Shown here: one piece after another, positions 7,450 to 13,528 of the stretch
Layout: each line of letters starts with the position of its first letter
Position numbering within the stretch: position 1 is the first letter of the stretch
DNA from: Bordetella parapertussis
GTDB lineage: Bacteria; Pseudomonadota; Gammaproteobacteria; Burkholderiales; Burkholderiaceae_C
NCBI GenBank assembly: GCA_945900685.1
Contig: CAMDJS010000048.1
Location: 1-13,544 of the forward strand
Length of the DNA: 13,544 nt
Direction of reading: 5' to 3'
Translations under genes and position numbers: made by a program
Notes under the pieces: generated by a model
Told to the model about the DNA's origin: nothing
Seen by the model: the letters and a program-made list of their open reading frames with translations, nothing else
Database searches by the model: none

Positions 7450-8187
7450 ATGAGCTCCCGCACAGCTTCTAAATCATTGTCCTTTGAAATCAAAAATGTC
7501 CATTTACCGCTGATGTCGGTGCTGGTGAAGTCTGCGGATCTGCCACTTTTGAACGCTGATTTGCAACACCGCTTCGGGGATACGCCCGATTTTTTTGACA
7601 ATGACCCGGTGCTGATTGACCTGCATACCCTAGACCCCCAAGCCGGGCCGGTGGACTTCAATGCCCTGTTGCAGTTGCTGCGCCGCTACCGTATCAACCC
7701 AGTGGCATTGCGCGCGGGCAACCCTGTGCAAGAGGCGGCAGCCACGCTGGCTGGTTTGTTTGTGGCTCAAGAGATGCGGTCTTTGCCCGCCCAGGCAAGC
7801 GCACCGGAAGCAGTCATACGCGAAGTAGATGTGGTGCGTGAAGTACCCGTGGCAGCGCAAAGCGCGATGGTGATTGACAAGCCCGTGCGCTCGGGCCAGC
7901 ACGTTTACGCGCGTGGCCGCGATCTGGTGGTGTTGGCCATGGTCAACCCCGGCGCGGAAATCATGTCCGATGGTCACATCCATGTGTACGCTCCGCTGCG
8001 CGGCAAAGCGATTGCGGGTGCCAAAGGTGACACCAGCGCGCGTATTTTTGCGGCCAGTCTGGAAGCCGAATTGGTATCCATTGCAGGTGTTTACCGAACC
8101 AGCGATACCCCGTTGCCTGTCGATGTTCAAGGCAAAGCGGCGCAGGTCTGGCTGGCCGAGGACAAACTCAATATGAGAGCCTTGTAA
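7450..8187 (+). CDS. minC: Septum site-determining protein MinC
   Basis: An inhibitor of FtsZ assembly; recruited to the membrane by MinD, it keeps division at mid-cell. It has 245 residues. The N-terminal FtsZ-binding domain covers about 8-108, a variable linker about 109-142, and the C-terminal beta-helix domain about 143-243. The MinD-binding motif RSGQ is at 147-150, followed by the conserved NPGAEIMSDGHIHVYAPLRG (166-185) and AELVSIAGVYRTSD (206-219). ATG 7450 is the only start giving a normal N-terminus; only a weak GGA precedes it. minD follows after 79 bases, a fairly large gap for this operon, and that gap has a hairpin. One small difference: the segment after QHVYARG has Arg157 where I recall Gly in relatives. 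The assignment is secure from the domain order and the operon. Confidence 0.96.
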   Translation: MSSRTASKSLSFEIKNVHLPLMSVLVKSADLPLLNADLQHRFGDTPDFFDNDPVLIDLHTLDPQAGPVDFNALLQLLRRYRINPVALRAGNPVQEAAATLAGLFVAQEMRSLPAQASAPEAVIREVDVVREVPVAAQSAMVIDKPVRSGQHVYARGRDLVVLAMVNPGAEIMSDGHIHVYAPLRGKAIAGAKGDTSARIFAASLEAELVSIAGVYRTSDTPLPVDVQGKAAQVWLAEDKLNMRAL

Positions 8188-8210
8188 ACTCAAGGTTTTT
8201 CGTGGTGTCT

Positions 8211-8250
8211 ATGGTGCAAACCCTGTTACATCCACCATTGTTTTTATTTA
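8211..8250 (+). terminator. Possible attenuating hairpin between minC and minD
   Basis: ATGGTG (8211-8216) and CACCAT (8233-8238) can pair around a 16-base loop, and a T-rich run (8239-8249) follows. The geometry is that of a weak intrinsic terminator: the stem is short and the loop large. If real, it would lower read-through between minC and minD, or simply mark a processing site. There is no direct evidence for either. Confidence 0.25.
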
Positions 8251-8266
8251 CTTGGGATTTTTTTCA

Positions 8267-9082
8267 ATGACAAAAATAGTCGTCGTCACATCTGGCAAAG
8301 GTGGCGTGGGTAAAACCACAACCAGCGCCAGTTTTGCTTCCGGATTGGCTTTGCGCGGGCACAAAACCGTGGTGATCGACTTTGATGTCGGCCTGCGCAA
8401 CCTGGACTTGATCATGGGCTGCGAGCGTCGCGTTGTTTACGACTTTGTGAATGTCATCAACGGTGAAGCCACCCTCAACCAGGCGCTGATCAAAGACAAG
8501 CACTCCGACCATTTGTATGTGTTGGCGGCTTCCCAAACCCGCGACAAAGAAGCACTCACCCAAGACGGCGTCGAGCGCGTGCTGCGCGAACTCGCTGGTA
8601 TGGACTTTGAATTCATCGTCTGCGATTCACCGGCCGGCATTGAAACCGGTGCCATGATGGCCATGCACTTTGCCGATGAAGCCGTCGTGGTCACCAACCC
8701 CGAGGTTTCCTCGGTGCGCGACTCGGACCGCATTCTGGGCATGCTGGGCAGCAAAACCATGCGCGCCATCCAAGGCCAGGAACCGATCAAAGAACATTTG
8801 CTGATCACCCGCTACAACCCCAACCGGGTGCAAGAAGGTCAAATGTTGTCACTCGAAGACATTCAAGACATTTTGCGCATTCCGCTGATCGGCGTGATTC
8901 CCGAGTCTGAAGATGTGCTGCAAGCCTCCAACCAAGGCGTGCCTGCGGTGTTGCTTGAAAAAAGCGATGTGGCCGAAGCCTACAAAGATGTGGTGGACCG
9001 CTTCCTTGGCAAAGACATTCCTTTGCGCTTCACCGAAGCCGTCAAGCCCGGACTGCTGCAACGCGTCTTCGGCCGGAGATAA
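8267..9082 (+). CDS. minD: Septum site-determining ATPase MinD
   Basis: A membrane-associated ParA-family ATPase that recruits MinC and oscillates under MinE control. It has 271 residues. The deviant Walker [10 protein letters not shown], is at 11-19, with signature Lys11 and Lys16. Switch I follows in [12 protein letters not shown] (about 36-47, Asp40), and switch II is in [11 protein letters not shown]. The C-terminus [10 protein letters not shown] is the amphipathic membrane-targeting helix. I chose ATG 8267 because it gives [17 protein letters not shown]; a TTG five codons upstream adds only GFFS-like residues and leaves no room for the GGGA element (8254-8257). The minE start follows five bases after the stop. 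All key residues are present, so it should be functional. Confidence 0.97.
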   Translation: MTKIVVVTSGKGGVGKTTTSASFASGLALRGHKTVVIDFDVGLRNLDLIMGCERRVVYDFVNVINGEATLNQALIKDKHSDHLYVLAASQTRDKEALTQDGVERVLRELAGMDFEFIVCDSPAGIETGAMMAMHFADEAVVVTNPEVSSVRDSDRILGMLGSKTMRAIQGQEPIKEHLLITRYNPNRVQEGQMLSLEDIQDILRIPLIGVIPESEDVLQASNQGVPAVLLEKSDVAEAYKDVVDRFLGKDIPLRFTEAVKPGLLQRVFGRR

Positions 9083-9087
9083 GTCAC

Positions 9088-9348
9088 ATGTCTTTGTTGT
9101 CCTTTCTGATTGGCGAAAAGAAAAAAACCGCCAGCGTCGCCAAAGAACGATTGCAAATCATTCTGGCGCACGAACGTTCAGGCAAGTCAGCGCACCAGCC
9201 TGACTATTTGCCCGACTTACAGCGCGACTTGATTGCCGTGCTGTCCAAATACGTGAATATCAACCCGGGCGATATCAAGGTGAACCTGGAGCGACAGGAC
9301 AACCTTGAAGTGTTGGAAGTCAAAATAGAACTCCCCGACGCGCGTTAA
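9088..9348 (+). CDS. minE: Cell division topological specificity factor MinE
   Basis: Stimulates the MinD ATPase and displaces MinC, so driving pole-to-pole oscillation. It has 86 residues, the normal size. The N-terminal membrane-binding segment [13 protein letters not shown] precedes the anti-MinCD helix [12 protein letters not shown] (19-30). The C-terminal topological-specificity dimer domain (about 36-86) contains [17 protein letters not shown] and ends with [13 protein letters not shown] (9075-9078) lies nine bases before the ATG, inside the 3' end of minD. It is the last gene of minCDE, and a strong hairpin follows eight bases after its stop. Confidence 0.96.
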   Translation: MSLLSFLIGEKKKTASVAKERLQIILAHERSGKSAHQPDYLPDLQRDLIAVLSKYVNINPGDIKVNLERQDNLEVLEVKIELPDAR

Positions 9349-9355
9349 ACGCATG

Positions 9356-9376
9356 GCCGACCCGTTGCGGGTCGGC
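9356..9376 (+). terminator. Hairpin after minE, probable operon terminator
   Basis: A perfect 8-base GC-rich stem, GCCGACCC (9356-9363) and GGGTCGGC (9369-9376), encloses the loop GTTGC. It begins eight bases after the minE stop. The following bases are TCTGTGCGCCC, so the usual T tract is poor. It may terminate weakly, need Rho, or protect the 3' end of the minCDE mRNA. Confidence 0.6.
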
Positions 9377-9387
9377 TCTGTGCGCCC

Positions 9388-9483
9388 TTACCTAGGCAGT
9401 TTGCCGCCGCTTTTCAGGCACTCATCAACGGTTTTGAACTCGGTGAATTTTTGGGTGCGCTCATAGCTCGGGCTTTTGCTGTC
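9388..9483 (-). pseudogene. 31-codon 3' remnant of a lost gene
   Basis: On the minus strand a start-less fragment of 31 codons ends at TAA 9388-9390 and is closed upstream by an in-frame TAG at 9484-9486. Its C-terminal part reads FKTVDECLKSGGKLPR, preceded by SYERTQKF. The composition looks protein-coding, and the ending has the pattern I associate with the C-terminal tail of some small nuclease-like or HNH-like proteins (aromatic-rich segment, then a Cys-Leu...Gly-Gly...Leu-Pro tail). That family link is from memory and weak. With no ATG and no body, it is best read as the eroded 3' end of a deleted gene. The alternative is chance. Confidence 0.4.
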
Positions 9484-9675
9484 CTAGCAAAGCCCCTTTG
9501 AATGAGGGTTGTCAAAGCGGGGTTCCGTCACTTGCAGACATGGATAGGGGGTATTGCAATCACCTTATTTGATCTGTGGGAAATTATTTTAAATATGAGG
9601 AATATGGATTTAAGCAGCTGTTTTTTTCATTATGTATAGAGTACTTTTTTTTATGGAATACAAGTTTTATTAAAT

Positions 9676-9689
9676 ACAATATGTATTGT
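9676..9689. promoter_or_regulatory. Inverted repeat ACAATA-TG-TATTGT, candidate operator
   Basis: Perfect 6-base arms are separated by TG, about 100 bases upstream of the response-regulator start. It contains the ATACAA/TTGTAT-type half-site that recurs upstream of two other genes in this cluster. The AT-rich setting raises the chance of coincidental symmetry. Confidence 0.35.
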
Positions 9690-9790
9690 GACTAACTTTA
9701 TTAAATATAAATAATTATTTAATAATAATAAAAGGTAAAATTTGCAGTATTCCAACGTTGATTAACCCACCAATCACAGACTTACGCCAT

Positions 9791-10506
9791 ATGCAATTTA
9801 TTGCTGCTAGCCTGAATATCGTGCTTGTATCGGCTGATGCCGCCCAAGCTGCGCTTGTTCAAAAAGCGCATGAGGACAGTTACCCGGTGAGTCATTTCTT
9901 CACCGTGCAAGAGTGTCTTGCAGCGACACAGAGTCTGACATCAGCCATTTTTATTTTGGATCTCAGACAGCAAGACGAGGCATTACTTCATCTGTCACAG
10001 CAACTGCAGCAAAGAAAAACCAGCTTGGGCGTCATATGCATCAGCAGGGAGGACGATTTATCCACCAAATTGCGCGCCTTGCGCTTGGGTGTGGACCATG
10101 TATTGACTTCCCCCTGGGAGCCGGACGAGTTGTCTGCCTTGGTAGATAACTTAGAGCAACGGGCTTTGGCCCGCATGACAAACGCAGATGACAAATTTGT
10201 CGAATACAACGGATTGCATCTTGACACCAAATTCAGAGTGATTCGCGGTCACGTGTCAGAACAGGCGTTGTCACGGTCAGAGTTTCTTTTACTGATGGCT
10301 TTCGTTCAATCAAACCAACAACAACTTGAAATTTGGGAAATTTACGAAGTTCTCAAAAAAATGAAGACCAATTGCCCAAGCAAGCTTTGGAGGCGCAAAT
10401 TTACCGGTTACGCAAAAAGATAAGAGATTGCGGTGCCGGTAAGCAAGTGCTTAAAGCCAACCGCTTACAAGGCTATCAGCTGTGCTGCCCTGTCAAAATT
10501 GATTAA
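9791..10506 (+). CDS. OmpR/PhoB-type response regulator with degenerate receiver, split by a frameshift
   Basis: A two-domain transcription regulator: receiver (residues about 9-127 from ATG 9791) and C-terminal winged helix. The 0-frame stops at 10423, with its last 20 or so codons unlike any winged helix. From the A7 run at 10355-10361 the -1 frame continues to TAA 10504-10506 and reads EDQLPKQALEAQIYRLRKKI and later ANRLQGYQLC, the expected end of an OmpR-type domain. One extra A (or a -1 slip) gives about 238 residues, the normal family length. The receiver is unusual: the N-terminal acidic pair is replaced by Ser-Ala (IVLVSADA) and the conserved Lys by Ser in LTSPWEPDEL. The candidate phospho-Asp in FILDLR and a Ser in CISRED remain. 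The start is uncertain: ATG 9791 or TTG 9758, neither with a ribosome site. It is either a pseudogene, phase-variable, frameshift-expressed, or a sequencing error. Confidence 0.8.
10355..10361 (+). repeat. A7 homopolymer at the frameshift point
   Basis: Seven A's follow CTC in the winged-helix part of the regulator. In the 0-frame the codons are CTC AAA AAA ATG; re-reading one A gives CTC AAA AAA AAT GAA GAC, which enters the frame encoding the rest of the domain. Homopolymers of this kind are prone to replication slippage, transcript slippage and sequencing error. Confidence 0.85.
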
Positions 10507-10620
10507 TTTATCAAAAAATAGCCAATATTTGTATGAAATAAACACAAAAATATCAGTTTTCGTCATTTTTTATACAAAAACATAATTACTATTCGGTTGT
10601 CAAACTTCAGGATAACCGAG
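10507..10620 (+). promoter_or_regulatory. AT-rich upstream region of the winged-helix gene with TTTGTATGAA repeat
   Basis: A 114-base AT-rich gap. It contains TTTGTATGAA (10528-10537), an exact copy of which lies at 11019-11028 upstream of the kinase gene, and an ATACAAA (10572-10578) in the opposite orientation. A CATAAT (10581-10586) could be a -10 about 35 bases before the ATG, but no good -35 is visible. The repeats suggest binding sites for a shared regulator, possibly one encoded in the cluster. This is inference. Confidence 0.35.
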
Positions 10621-11016
10621 ATGAAAACTGAACCCGATCCGCAATTCAACACCAAGCTTTTACAAGTCATTTGTCAATTACATGAGTGGGAAAACCAGCA
10701 TCTGCATCTGGTGCAAAGCCAAGCCGGTCGCTATTTGTACCTGAGTCTGGTCAAACAACTGATCGAAGAAAAACGCGATCAGCCCAGCGCTTTACTCAAA
10801 GGCATCTATCACAACCAGGACCTGAGTGAGCGTGCACTGCGCTACAAGATTCGCGAGTTTGAAGAAGAAGGCCTGATCAAATTCGAAGCCAATCAGGTCG
10901 ACAAACGGTCTAAAAAAATTGTGCCCACAGAAGATTTATTGCAAACCTTGGAGTCACACAGCCATGAATTTGGCCGCATTCTGGGAACAAAATTTCTGGT
11001 GTTTCCTAAAAAATAA
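10621..11016 (+). CDS. Small MarR-like winged-helix DNA-binding protein
   Basis: A likely transcription regulator of 131 residues. After an N-terminal helical part (about 8-55) comes a winged helix-turn-helix: the recognition region SERALRYKIREFEEEGLI (69-86) and a basic wing with DKRSKKIVPT (94-103), which matches the Asp-x-Arg wing pattern of MarR proteins. A C-terminal helix (about 103-121) would complete the dimer interface. ATG 10621 has AGGA eight bases upstream; a TTG at 10597 is possible but has no ribosome site. No ligand-binding residues can be named. It sits between the frameshifted regulator and the kinase, all on one strand, with its own AT-rich upstream region. It could be a separately controlled regulator of the cluster or a partner of the other DNA-binding protein. 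Confidence 0.75.
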   Translation: MKTEPDPQFNTKLLQVICQLHEWENQHLHLVQSQAGRYLYLSLVKQLIEEKRDQPSALLKGIYHNQDLSERALRYKIREFEEEGLIKFEANQVDKRSKKIVPTEDLLQTLESHSHEFGRILGTKFLVFPKK

Positions 11017-11018
11017 TC

Positions 11019-11028
11019 TTTGTATGAA
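11019..11028 (+). repeat. Second copy of TTTGTATGAA, upstream of the kinase gene
   Basis: Identical over ten bases to 10528-10537. It lies three bases after the winged-helix stop and about 24 bases before the kinase ATG. It may be an operator half-site or a chance repeat. Confidence 0.4.
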
Positions 11029-11051
11029 CCCCTAAAACACGCGAGTGCTTC

Positions 11052-11888
11052 ATGAACACGAACGACATCATCCAGATGGTTTTGCTGAGTTTGTTGCTAT
11101 GCCTGTCCGTGGGTTGGCTCATGGCGATCCAGCGAAATCGTCGACTTGGGTCCGAGTTACAGCAGCAAATAGACAGCCAGCAGCACATGCAAAGTTTCAT
11201 GGCCTCGATGTCACACCACTTGCGCACCCCGCTCAACGGCATCATGGGCTATGCAGAGTACATCCACAGCAGCTCCAAGGAGCCGATGATCCATTTCACC
11301 TCCAAAATTATTTTGGAGAACAGCTTGGAGATGCTGCATCTGGTCAACGGCATGCTGGACATCAACAAGATCAAGCAAGGCCAGTTGCAACTTTCAGAAT
11401 CCGAATTTGATGTCTACGATTTGCTGGAGTCCGTGCACCAACTGCACCAGCCTCGCGCGACACGGCTGAATATTGCACTTGAACTCAGTACCGACCAGCA
11501 TGCCACTTTAAAGATGAAAGCCGACCCCTACCGCTTGCGTCAGGTACTTAACAATCTGGTCGACAATGCGATCGCCTATAACCGGCCACAAGGTCAAGTG
11601 ACTTTGCAACTTTCACACCATGAAGCAGACCAGACACTGACGTTCACCGTGGCTGACACGGGGCTGGGTGTTCCCCATGAAGTAGAGAAAAACCTGTTCA
11701 CCGGCTTGCATGACCCCGCCTCTCACTTTGCGATGAAACGAAAAGAAGGCGCAGGTCTGGGCTTGGTACTCAGCCACCAATTGGTTCACCTGATGGGCGG
11801 ACAACTCGACTACCGCACCGAAGCCGGTGTCGGCAGTTCCTTCTTTTTCACGCTGCCTCTTCGCAGTGCAGAAAAGGCGGCGGTATGA
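11052..11888 (+). CDS. Sensor-less membrane histidine kinase
   Basis: A two-component histidine kinase of 278 residues. One N-terminal membrane span (about 5-26) leads straight through a short helix to the HisKA dimerisation domain (about 47-112) and the ATPase domain (about 118-271). No periplasmic, PAS or HAMP domain is present. The H-box reads SHHLRTPLNG with phospho-acceptor His55; the next residue, normally Glu or Asp, is His56. The N-box is NNLVDNAIAYN (167-177), the D-box ADTGLGVP (201-208) and the G-box GAGLGL (233-238), so nucleotide binding looks intact. ATG 11052 has only a weak GAG-type site. The stop overlaps the ATG of the following receiver (ATGA), so kinase and receiver are translationally coupled partners. 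With no sensor it probably responds to membrane state, to a partner protein, or to cytoplasmic signals. Confidence 0.88.
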   Translation: MNTNDIIQMVLLSLLLCLSVGWLMAIQRNRRLGSELQQQIDSQQHMQSFMASMSHHLRTPLNGIMGYAEYIHSSSKEPMIHFTSKIILENSLEMLHLVNGMLDINKIKQGQLQLSESEFDVYDLLESVHQLHQPRATRLNIALELSTDQHATLKMKADPYRLRQVLNNLVDNAIAYNRPQGQVTLQLSHHEADQTLTFTVADTGLGVPHEVEKNLFTGLHDPASHFAMKRKEGAGLGLVLSHQLVHLMGGQLDYRTEAGVGSSFFFTLPLRSAEKAAV

Positions 11889-12244
11889 ACACACGCCATG
11901 TGATCGTGGTCGATGACAACGACACCAACCGCTTGTTGCCTGGTTTGTTTTTGCGGCCCTTAGGCTACACGGTGCACGAGTGCGACAGCGCTACGCAGGC
12001 CTTGGCTATGCTGCAAGACACGGTGTGCGATGTGTTGTTGCTGGACATTTCTATGCCCACCGTCAGCGGCTTGCAGTTGTGCCTGCAACTGCGTGCAGAT
12101 GCGCGGTTTGCCGACATGAAAATCATTGCCTATACCGCGCACGCCATGCCCGAGGAAATACAGCAACTCGAGGCCGCTGGTTTCAACAAAGTATTGCTCA
12201 AACCCATGCGCAGCTATGAGTTGATGGACGCGCTGGACGTTTAA
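11885..12244 (+). CDS. Single-domain response regulator (stand-alone receiver)
   Basis: A CheY/Spo0F-like receiver of 119 residues with no output domain. All phosphorylation residues are present: the acidic pair Asp10-Asp11 in VIVVDDND, the phospho-Asp54 in LLLDISMP, Thr84 in AYTAH and Lys106 in LLKPM. It ends right after the last helix. It overlaps the kinase gene by four bases and is surely its cognate partner or a receiver split from a hybrid kinase. Without an output domain it must act by protein-protein contact, for example as a phosphorelay intermediate or phosphate sink; no histidine phosphotransfer protein is visible in the window. Ten bases separate its stop from the convergent umuC stop. 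Confidence 0.9.
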   Translation: MNTRHVIVVDDNDTNRLLPGLFLRPLGYTVHECDSATQALAMLQDTVCDVLLLDISMPTVSGLQLCLQLRADARFADMKIIAYTAHAMPEEIQQLEAAGFNKVLLKPMRSYELMDALDV

Positions 12245-12254
12245 ACGCTGCTTG

Positions 12255-13526
12255 TCACACCACCGGCATGGCATGCCAATCGGTGGTGTAGTCAGGTGAT
12301 TTGTTCTGCTGCTTCATCTGCCATTGTTTGTACGCGCCTTGCGTAGACACCTTGACCGTGCCGCGCCCGTAGCGCTTGTTCAAACCATCTAACGCATCCA
12401 TCAAACGCGTGTCCACCGCTTGCGGCGGCTCCAGCCAATCGGTTTGGTAGATGCCTTGCGGCGAAATACCACTGAGCATGACACCGGCTTTTTTGTACTG
12501 GTAACCGGGGCGGAACATGCGCTCGACCAGATGGTCTGCCCAGCGACTGACCACCAGACTGTCGTTGGTTGGCTGGGGCAGCGGCACCACCAGTGAAGGC
12601 ATGTACTGCGGCAGGTCTTTTCGAAAACGGTTGGTCATCAAAAATACTTGAATGACGGATGCGTGCGAGCCTTGCGCGCGCAACTTGGCGCAGGCGTTGG
12701 CGACAAACACGCTGACCGCGTCTTTCAACACATCGGCGGTTTCCACCATGGACCCGAACGAGCGGCTGGCGATGATTTGCTGCTTATCCGGTACGACCTC
12801 TTGCACATCGATGCAGGCCAAACCGTTGAGTTCGCGCTGGGTTTTTTCCATCACCACACCGAATTCGGCACGCAAACTGGGCACGTGCGCGAGCCGCAAG
12901 TCCTGCACCGTGTGTATGCCGTGCGCCTCCAGACGCACGCTCAAGCGCCTGCCCACGCCCCATACCTCGTCCACAGCAATGCGCGACAGCATGTGCGCTT
13001 GCTGCGCGGCGCTGAGGTCGTTGTAATTGAACACACCGCGCGAGCGCGGGTGTTTTTTAGCGACATGGTTAGCCAACTTGGCCAGCGTTTTCGTCGGGCC
13101 TATGCCGACGCACACCGGCATGCCGATCCACTTGAGAACGGTTTCGCGGATGCGGTAACTCAGCGCGTGCAAGTCAGGCATGCCGCTCAAATCGACAAAG
13201 CATTCGTCGATGGAATACACCTCGGTGCGCGGCGAAAAATCGCTGAGGATGCGCATGACGCGGTTGGATATGTCCGCGTACAACGCGTAGTTGGAACTCA
13301 GCGCCAAAATACCGTGCTGCTCGGCCAAATCCTTGCACTCGAACCAAGGCTGGCCCATGCGTATGCCCAGCGCCTTGGCCTCGTTCGAACGCGACACCAC
13401 ACAGCCGTCGTTGTTCGACAACACCACCAACGGCACGGCTTTCAAGTCTGGGCGAAACAGCCGTTCGCAGGACACATAAAAGTTGTTGCAGTCCACCAGG
13501 GCCAACTGCGCTAGCACGGCAGCCAT
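12255..13526 (-). CDS. umuC: DNA polymerase V catalytic subunit UmuC (Y family)
   Basis: An error-prone translesion polymerase of the SOS response, active with UmuD'2 and RecA. It has 423 residues, the usual length. The palm/fingers domain begins with [17 protein letters not shown], containing catalytic Asp12. The second catalytic motif is [11 protein letters not shown], with Asp107 and Glu108. The thumb helix-hairpin region [20 protein letters not shown] follows, then the little-finger domain. The C-terminal DUF4113-like tail includes [29 protein letters not shown] and [13 protein letters not shown], which distinguishes UmuC from DinB. ATG 13526 is the annotated choice; the same frame stays open to the window edge, and a slightly internal start is also possible. 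The gene is normally transcribed after umuD from a LexA-controlled promoter, which would lie outside the window. Confidence 0.95.
   Translation of the reverse strand: MAAVLAQLALVDCNNFYVSCERLFRPDLKAVPLVVLSNNDGCVVSRSNEAKALGIRMGQPWFECKDLAEQHGILALSSNYALYADISNRVMRILSDFSPRTEVYSIDECFVDLSGMPDLHALSYRIRETVLKWIGMPVCVGIGPTKTLAKLANHVAKKHPRSRGVFNYNDLSAAQQAHMLSRIAVDEVWGVGRRLSVRLEAHGIHTVQDLRLAHVPSLRAEFGVVMEKTQRELNGLACIDVQEVVPDKQQIIASRSFGSMVETADVLKDAVSVFVANACAKLRAQGSHASVIQVFLMTNRFRKDLPQYMPSLVVPLPQPTNDSLVVSRWADHLVERMFRPGYQYKKAGVMLSGISPQGIYQTDWLEPPQAVDTRLMDALDGLNKRYGRGTVKVSTQGAYKQWQMKQQNKSPDYTTDWHAMPVV
12257..12289. terminator. Stem-loop at the receiver/umuC convergent junction
   Basis: Nine-base perfect arms ACACCACCG (12257-12265) and CGGTGGTGT (12281-12289) enclose a 15-base loop that itself contains GGCATGCC. 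It lies within the last codons of umuC and 13 bases after the receiver stop. Its place suggests a bidirectional terminator, but no T tract follows on either strand. Confidence 0.3.
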
Positions 13527-13528
13527 GG

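Larger units (their letters stand above)
9377..9790. other. Gene-poor region between minE and the signalling cluster
   Basis: About 400 bases without an intact gene. The left part has normal base composition and holds the gene remnant (9388-9483) and a bulged hairpin: CCCCTTTGA (9493-9501) pairs with TCAAAGCGGGG (9512-9522), with one base bulged. From about 9560 to 9745 the sequence is strongly AT-rich, unlike its surroundings, with the inverted repeat ACAATA-TG-TATTGT (9676-9689), the palindrome TAAATAATTATTTA (9708-9721), and two copies of TTTATTAAATA (9666-9676 and 9697-9707). This looks like the promoter and operator region of the downstream regulator and may be a target for AT-binding nucleoid proteins. 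An AAAGG at 9731-9735 is followed six bases later by TTG 9742, which opens only a 7-codon frame ending at 9765. Confidence 0.5.

Noticed and set aside
7630..8193. Minus-strand open frame of 187 codons opposite minC
   Set aside because: The MinC domains on the plus strand account for the sequence; no motif is present in the antisense product.
9560..9745. AT-rich segment as a replication origin or phage attachment site
   Set aside because: No DnaA-box series, no iterons, no integrase and no tRNA are nearby; the simple repeats fit a regulatory region better.
10355..10361. Programmed -1 frameshift site as the favoured explanation of the A7 run
   Set aside because: The heptamer is C AAA AAA rather than a standard X XXY YYZ slippery site, and no clear downstream pseudoknot or upstream stimulatory Shine-Dalgarno is seen. 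It is kept only as one of several possibilities.
12648..13514. Plus-strand open frame of 288 codons opposite umuC
   Set aside because: The minus strand encodes a full UmuC with catalytic residues. The plus-strand product is His/Arg/Gln-rich and without motifs.
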